In this document: positions 4,456-6,681 of the stretch, piece after piece
Layout: each line of letters begins with the position of its first letter
How positions within the stretch are numbered: the first letter of the stretch is position 1
DNA from: Chitinispirillales bacterium
Lineage (GTDB): Bacteria > Fibrobacterota > Chitinivibrionia > Chitinivibrionales > Chitinispirillaceae
DNA: 6,681 bases
Direction of reading: 5' to 3'
Assembly: GCA_031254445.1 (NCBI GenBank)
Contig: JAIRUL010000211.1
Span: forward strand, 1 to 6,681
Notes under the pieces: model-generated
Databases searched by the model: none
Told to the model about the DNA's origin: nothing
Seen by the model: the letters and a program-made list of their open reading frames with translations, nothing else
Translations under genes and position numbers: made by a program

Positions 4456-4490
4456 TTGCGTTGCTGTACAGTAAGGTACAATATATATTA
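4456..4490 (+). promoter_or_regulatory. Promoter-like site upstream of aspS
   Basis: GGTACAATATATATTA (4475-4490) matches the GGTATAATATATATTG promoter block of the minus-strand GGDEF-EAL gene at all but two positions. Possible -10 elements are TACAAT (4477-4482) and TATATT (4484-4489). TTGCGT (4456-4461) or TTGCTG (4461-4466) could act as a weak -35, the latter 17 bp from TATATT. Transcription from here would give aspS a leader of about 140 nt. Confidence 0.4.
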
Positions 4491-4636
4491 TGGAGGTGGG
4501 GTACGCCAAATACCCGCAGGGCGCTTTTGGGGGAAAAGGGCAGCGTTGCCCATTGAATTATCCCGCGTCCGGCCGTGCGCGCGATATATATTCCATATAT
4601 ACATATATATATGCCCAAAAAGGAGATTACAGTACA
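4491..4636 (+). other. aspS leader region
   Basis: Contains a GGAGGTGG Shine-Dalgarno-like stretch (4492-4499) with no convincing start codon after it. A small hairpin GGGCA/GCGT/TGCCC (4538-4551) follows. Then comes an almost pure AT tract (about 4583-4612, repeated ATATAT) just before the ribosome binding site, which may be a second promoter or an unstructured ribosome loading zone. An ATG at 4490 is in frame with aspS, but its extra 49 residues do not resemble the family. No T-box specifier or tRNA-like fold was found. Confidence 0.4.
4621..4625 (+). promoter_or_regulatory. Ribosome binding site of aspS
   Basis: AGGAG, preceded by an A run, lies 11 nt before the ATG at 4637. It selects that ATG over the in-frame ATG at 4490. 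Confidence 0.65.
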
Positions 4637-6433
4637 ATGGAGCTGCACCGGTACCGCACGCACACTTGCGGGGAGCTTAGGAAGGGGAATGTCGGGGAGT
4701 TTGTCAGGGTCAGCGGGTGGATCAACAACCGCAGGGATCACGGCGGCGTGCTTTTTATCGACTTGCGGGACCACTATGGGCTTACGCAGGTGGTCATCTA
4801 CCCCGACCGCGCGTTCCAGAACACGGTCGCGCACCTCGCCAAGGAGACCGTGGTCTGCTTCGACGGGGTATTGGCCAACCGCACCGGCGAGAACGTGAAC
4901 CCCAAGCTGCCGACCGGCGAAGTGGAGCTCGCGGCGGACGCGTTCGAGGTTTTGAGCGCCGCGGAGCAGGTGCCGCTGCCGGTGTTTCCCGAGGATCAGT
5001 CGCCGGAGGACTTGCGGCTCGAGTACCGGTTTATAGATTTGCGCCGCGGCCAAATACACGCGAACATCCTGCTCCGCTCTAAGATTATCGCTTATATGCG
5101 CCGCGCGATGACGGAGTTCGGGTTCAACGAGTACCAGACGCCCATCCTCACGAGTTCGTCGCCCGAGGGCGCGCGCGACTTTCTGGTGCCGTCGCGCCTC
5201 CATCCGGGGAAGTTCTACGCCCTGCCGCAGGCCCCGCAGCAGTTCAAGCAGCTTTTAATGGTCGCGGGCTTCGACAGGTATTTCCAGATCGCGCCGTGCT
5301 TCCGCGACGAGGACGCGCGCGCCGACAGGTCGCCCGGGGAATTTTACCAGTTGGACATAGAGATGTCGTTCGTCACTCAGGATGATGTTTTCGCCGTTGT
5401 CGAAAAGTTGTTTGACGGGCTTTTCGGCGAGTTCTCGAAGTGGGGCTACGACAAGCCGCCGTTCCGCCGCATTCCCTACCGCGAGGCGATGCTCAAGTAC
5501 GGGAGCGACAAGCCTGACCTGCGCATCCCGATAGAAATCGTAGACGCGTCGCAAATCTTCGCCGGCAGCGGTTTCAAAGTCTTCGCGGAGTCCGTGGCCA
5601 AGGGGGGGGTGGTTCGCGCCATCCCCGTAAGGAACGTGGCCGGCCGCCCGCGCGCGTTTTACGACAGGATGGTGGAGTTCGCGCAGTCGATAGGGTCGCA
5701 GGGGCTTGCCTACCTTGTGTGGAACGAGGGGAACGTGAAGGGCCCGATAGCCAAGTTTTTGGACGAAGGCAGCATGGCGAAATTGACTGATGCGATAGAG
5801 GCGAAAGCGGGCGACGCGGCGTTTTTTGTTTGCAACGACGAGGCGTCTGCAAACAAAATAGCCGGGGAGATCAGGGCTAGGCTAGGGAAGGAGCTTGACA
5901 TCGTCGAGCAAGAGGCTTTTCGGTTCTGCTGGATTACCGACTTCCCGATGTTTGAGTACAACGAGGAGTTAAAGAAGATAGACTTCTCGCACAACCCGTT
6001 TTCCATGCCGCAGGGCGGCATGGAGGCGCTGGAGCAAAAGGATCCGCTCGACATCTGCGCCTACCAATACGACATAGTCTGCAACGGCATAGAGCTCTCC
6101 AGCGGCGCGATCCGCAACCACCGCCCCGACATAATGTACAAGGCGTTTGATATTGCCGGATACGGCAAGGGCGAGGTCGACGCCAAATTCGGCGCCATGA
6201 TAAACGCCCTAAGCTACGGCGCCCCCCCGCACGGAGGCATCGCCCCGGGAGTCGATAGGATAATAATGCTTCTCGCGAACGAACCGAACATCCGCGAGGT
6301 GATAGCGTTCCCCATGAACCAAAAAGCGCAAGACCTAATGATGAAAGCCCCCGCGGAAGTTACCGAAAAGCAGCTGCGGGAGCTGCATATCAAAACGATA
6401 GAACCGCTAAATATGCCGCCCGCGCCCGGTTGA
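4637..6433 (+). CDS. aspS: Aspartyl-tRNA synthetase, bacterial type, probably non-discriminating
   Basis: A 598-residue class II synthetase that charges tRNA-Asp, and possibly tRNA-Asn, with aspartate in the cytoplasm. The length is normal for bacterial AspRS. Order: anticodon-binding OB fold (1-105), motif 1 (about 157-170), flipping loop [14 protein letters not shown] (174-187), [11 protein letters not shown] (198-208), motif 2 [10 protein letters not shown]...[11 protein letters not shown] (222-245), GAD insertion (about 290-420), [11 protein letters not shown] (451-461), [12 protein letters not shown] (486-497) and motif 3 [14 protein letters not shown] (533-546). The start at 4637 agrees with the family N-terminus and has an AGGAG upstream. 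H35 in RRDHGG and G84 in RTGEN match the residues linked to relaxed tRNA recognition in Pseudomonas aeruginosa AspRS (His31, Gly82). It stands alone, divergent from the lipoprotein gene. No clear terminator follows; the downstream region is repeat arrays. Confidence 0.97.
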   Translation: MELHRYRTHTCGELRKGNVGEFVRVSGWINNRRDHGGVLFIDLRDHYGLTQVVIYPDRAFQNTVAHLAKETVVCFDGVLANRTGENVNPKLPTGEVELAADAFEVLSAAEQVPLPVFPEDQSPEDLRLEYRFIDLRRGQIHANILLRSKIIAYMRRAMTEFGFNEYQTPILTSSSPEGARDFLVPSRLHPGKFYALPQAPQQFKQLLMVAGFDRYFQIAPCFRDEDARADRSPGEFYQLDIEMSFVTQDDVFAVVEKLFDGLFGEFSKWGYDKPPFRRIPYREAMLKYGSDKPDLRIPIEIVDASQIFAGSGFKVFAESVAKGGVVRAIPVRNVAGRPRAFYDRMVEFAQSIGSQGLAYLVWNEGNVKGPIAKFLDEGSMAKLTDAIEAKAGDAAFFVCNDEASANKIAGEIRARLGKELDIVEQEAFRFCWITDFPMFEYNEELKKIDFSHNPFSMPQGGMEALEQKDPLDICAYQYDIVCNGIELSSGAIRNHRPDIMYKAFDIAGYGKGEVDAKFGAMINALSYGAPPHGGIAPGVDRIIMLLANEPNIREVIAFPMNQKAQDLMMKAPAEVTEKQLRELHIKTIEPLNMPPAPG

Positions 6434-6459
6434 TGTTTTAATGGCCGGTTTTGACGTTT

Positions 6460-6549
6460 GACTTTGACTTTGACTTTGATTTTGACTTTGATTTTGACTT
6501 TGATTTTGACTTTGATTTTGACTTTGATTTTGACTTTGATTTTGACTTT
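6460..6549 (+). repeat. GAYTTT hexamer array (15 units) abutting copy D
   Basis: Fifteen consecutive hexamers: GACTTT three times (6460-6477), then GATTTT and GACTTT in strict alternation to 6549. The 12-bp unit is repeated six and a half times from 6472. The array ends exactly where the first hairpin of copy D begins (6550). On the minus strand it reads as alternating Val/Ile-Lys codons, which I regard as non-coding. It lies 26 bp after the aspS stop. Confidence 0.92.
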
Positions 6550-6603
6550 GTGTGGCGGCTTTAGCCGCCACACGTTATGAAGCCGTAGGCTTCGTCTGAA
6601 AAA
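6550..6603 (+). repeat. Composite double-hairpin repeat, copy D
   Basis: A 54-nt core identical to copy A and to the reverse complement of copy B. Hairpin 1 is 6550-6573 (10-bp stem, loop TTTA), the spacer is GTTAT, hairpin 2 is 6579-6593 (6-bp stem, loop GTA), followed by GTCTGAAAAA. It lies downstream of aspS. The G of the next GATTTAAAA unit follows immediately. Confidence 0.9.
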
Positions 6604-6648
6604 GATTTAAAAGATTTAAAAGATTTAAAAGATTTAAAAGATTTAAAA
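6604..6648 (+). repeat. GATTTAAAA 9-mer tandem array (5 units)
   Basis: Five perfect 9-bp units start at 6604, 6613, 6622, 6631 and 6640, followed by GATTTTGATTTT. Looser versions of the same motif follow copies A and C at the same side of the hairpins, so the array appears to be the 3' flank of the element, expanded here. Confidence 0.9.
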
Positions 6649-6663
6649 GATTTTGATTTTAAA

Positions 6664-6681
6664 GCCTTCGGCCTACGGCCT
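6664..6681 (-). repeat. Edge of a further, inverted repeat copy (cut by the window end)
   Basis: GCCTTCGGCCTACGGCCT ends the window. GGCC (6670-6673), loop TAC, GGCC (6677-6680) mirrors the second hairpin of the family seen on the other strand (GAAGCC/TAC/GGCTTC in copy B). This suggests another inverted copy begins here, opposed to copy D as B is to C. The sequence is too short to be certain. Confidence 0.4.

Noticed and set aside
4490..4636. N-terminal extension of AspRS from the ATG at 4490
   Set aside because: The extra 49 residues do not resemble the OB-fold start, and the ATG at 4637 has an AGGAG and fits the family N-terminus.
6426..6452. Terminator for aspS from CCGG...CCGG followed by TTTT
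   Set aside because: The stem is only 4 bp with a 15-nt loop, too weak to support.
6460..6573. Open reading frame on the minus strand encoding a (Val-Lys-Ile-Lys)n repeat protein
   Set aside because: It is the translation of the GAYTTT hexamer array; it continues into aspS antisense, has no ribosome binding site and no other domain.

Overview
The window comes from a GC-rich bacterium, probably Gram-negative. Its intergenic spacers are AT-rich and crowded with repeats. Two clues point to lineage and disagree. A FISUMP-type lipoprotein (the family named from Fibrobacter succinogenes) suggests Fibrobacterota or another gut or environmental phylum carrying these paralogues. The aspartyl-tRNA synthetase has the long bacterial form, with a sequence reminiscent of alphaproteobacterial and other non-discriminating enzymes. 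I do not assign a phylum. Isoleucine is often coded by ATA despite the high GC.

Layout, left to right. 1-131: a composite double-hairpin repeat (copy A) and a 43-bp tandem duplication. 160-534 (+): a small stand-alone receiver domain whose phospho-acceptor Asp is replaced by Ser. 542-1303 (+): a TatD-family metal-dependent DNase, 7 bp downstream and probably in the same operon. 1304-1559: a spacer between convergent genes with two inverted copies (B and C) of the repeat. 1560-3272 (-): a soluble PAS-GGDEF-EAL cyclic-di-GMP protein with a complete EAL site and an altered GDDEF signature. 3273-3478: an extended -10 promoter for that gene and a terminator for the next one. 3479-4234 (-): a FISUMP-domain lipoprotein with a GTG start. 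4235-4636: a 402-bp divergent spacer with several hairpins, including one whose arms form a perfect mirror repeat, and a promoter-like site for aspS. 4637-6433 (+): aspS. 6434-6681: a GAYTTT hexamer array, repeat copy D, a 9-mer array and the edge of another repeat.

The genes do not form one pathway. There is translation (aspS), DNA or nucleic-acid processing (TatD), c-di-GMP turnover and signalling (EAL protein, pseudo-receiver), and a cell-surface lipoprotein. What links the window is the repeat family. A 54-nt core is identical in three copies and 52 nt long in a fourth. Every copy is entered by GAYNTT hexamers and left by A-rich (GATTTAAAA-like) sequence. This repeat and the mirror-repeat hairpin upstream of aspS are the least explained parts of the window.
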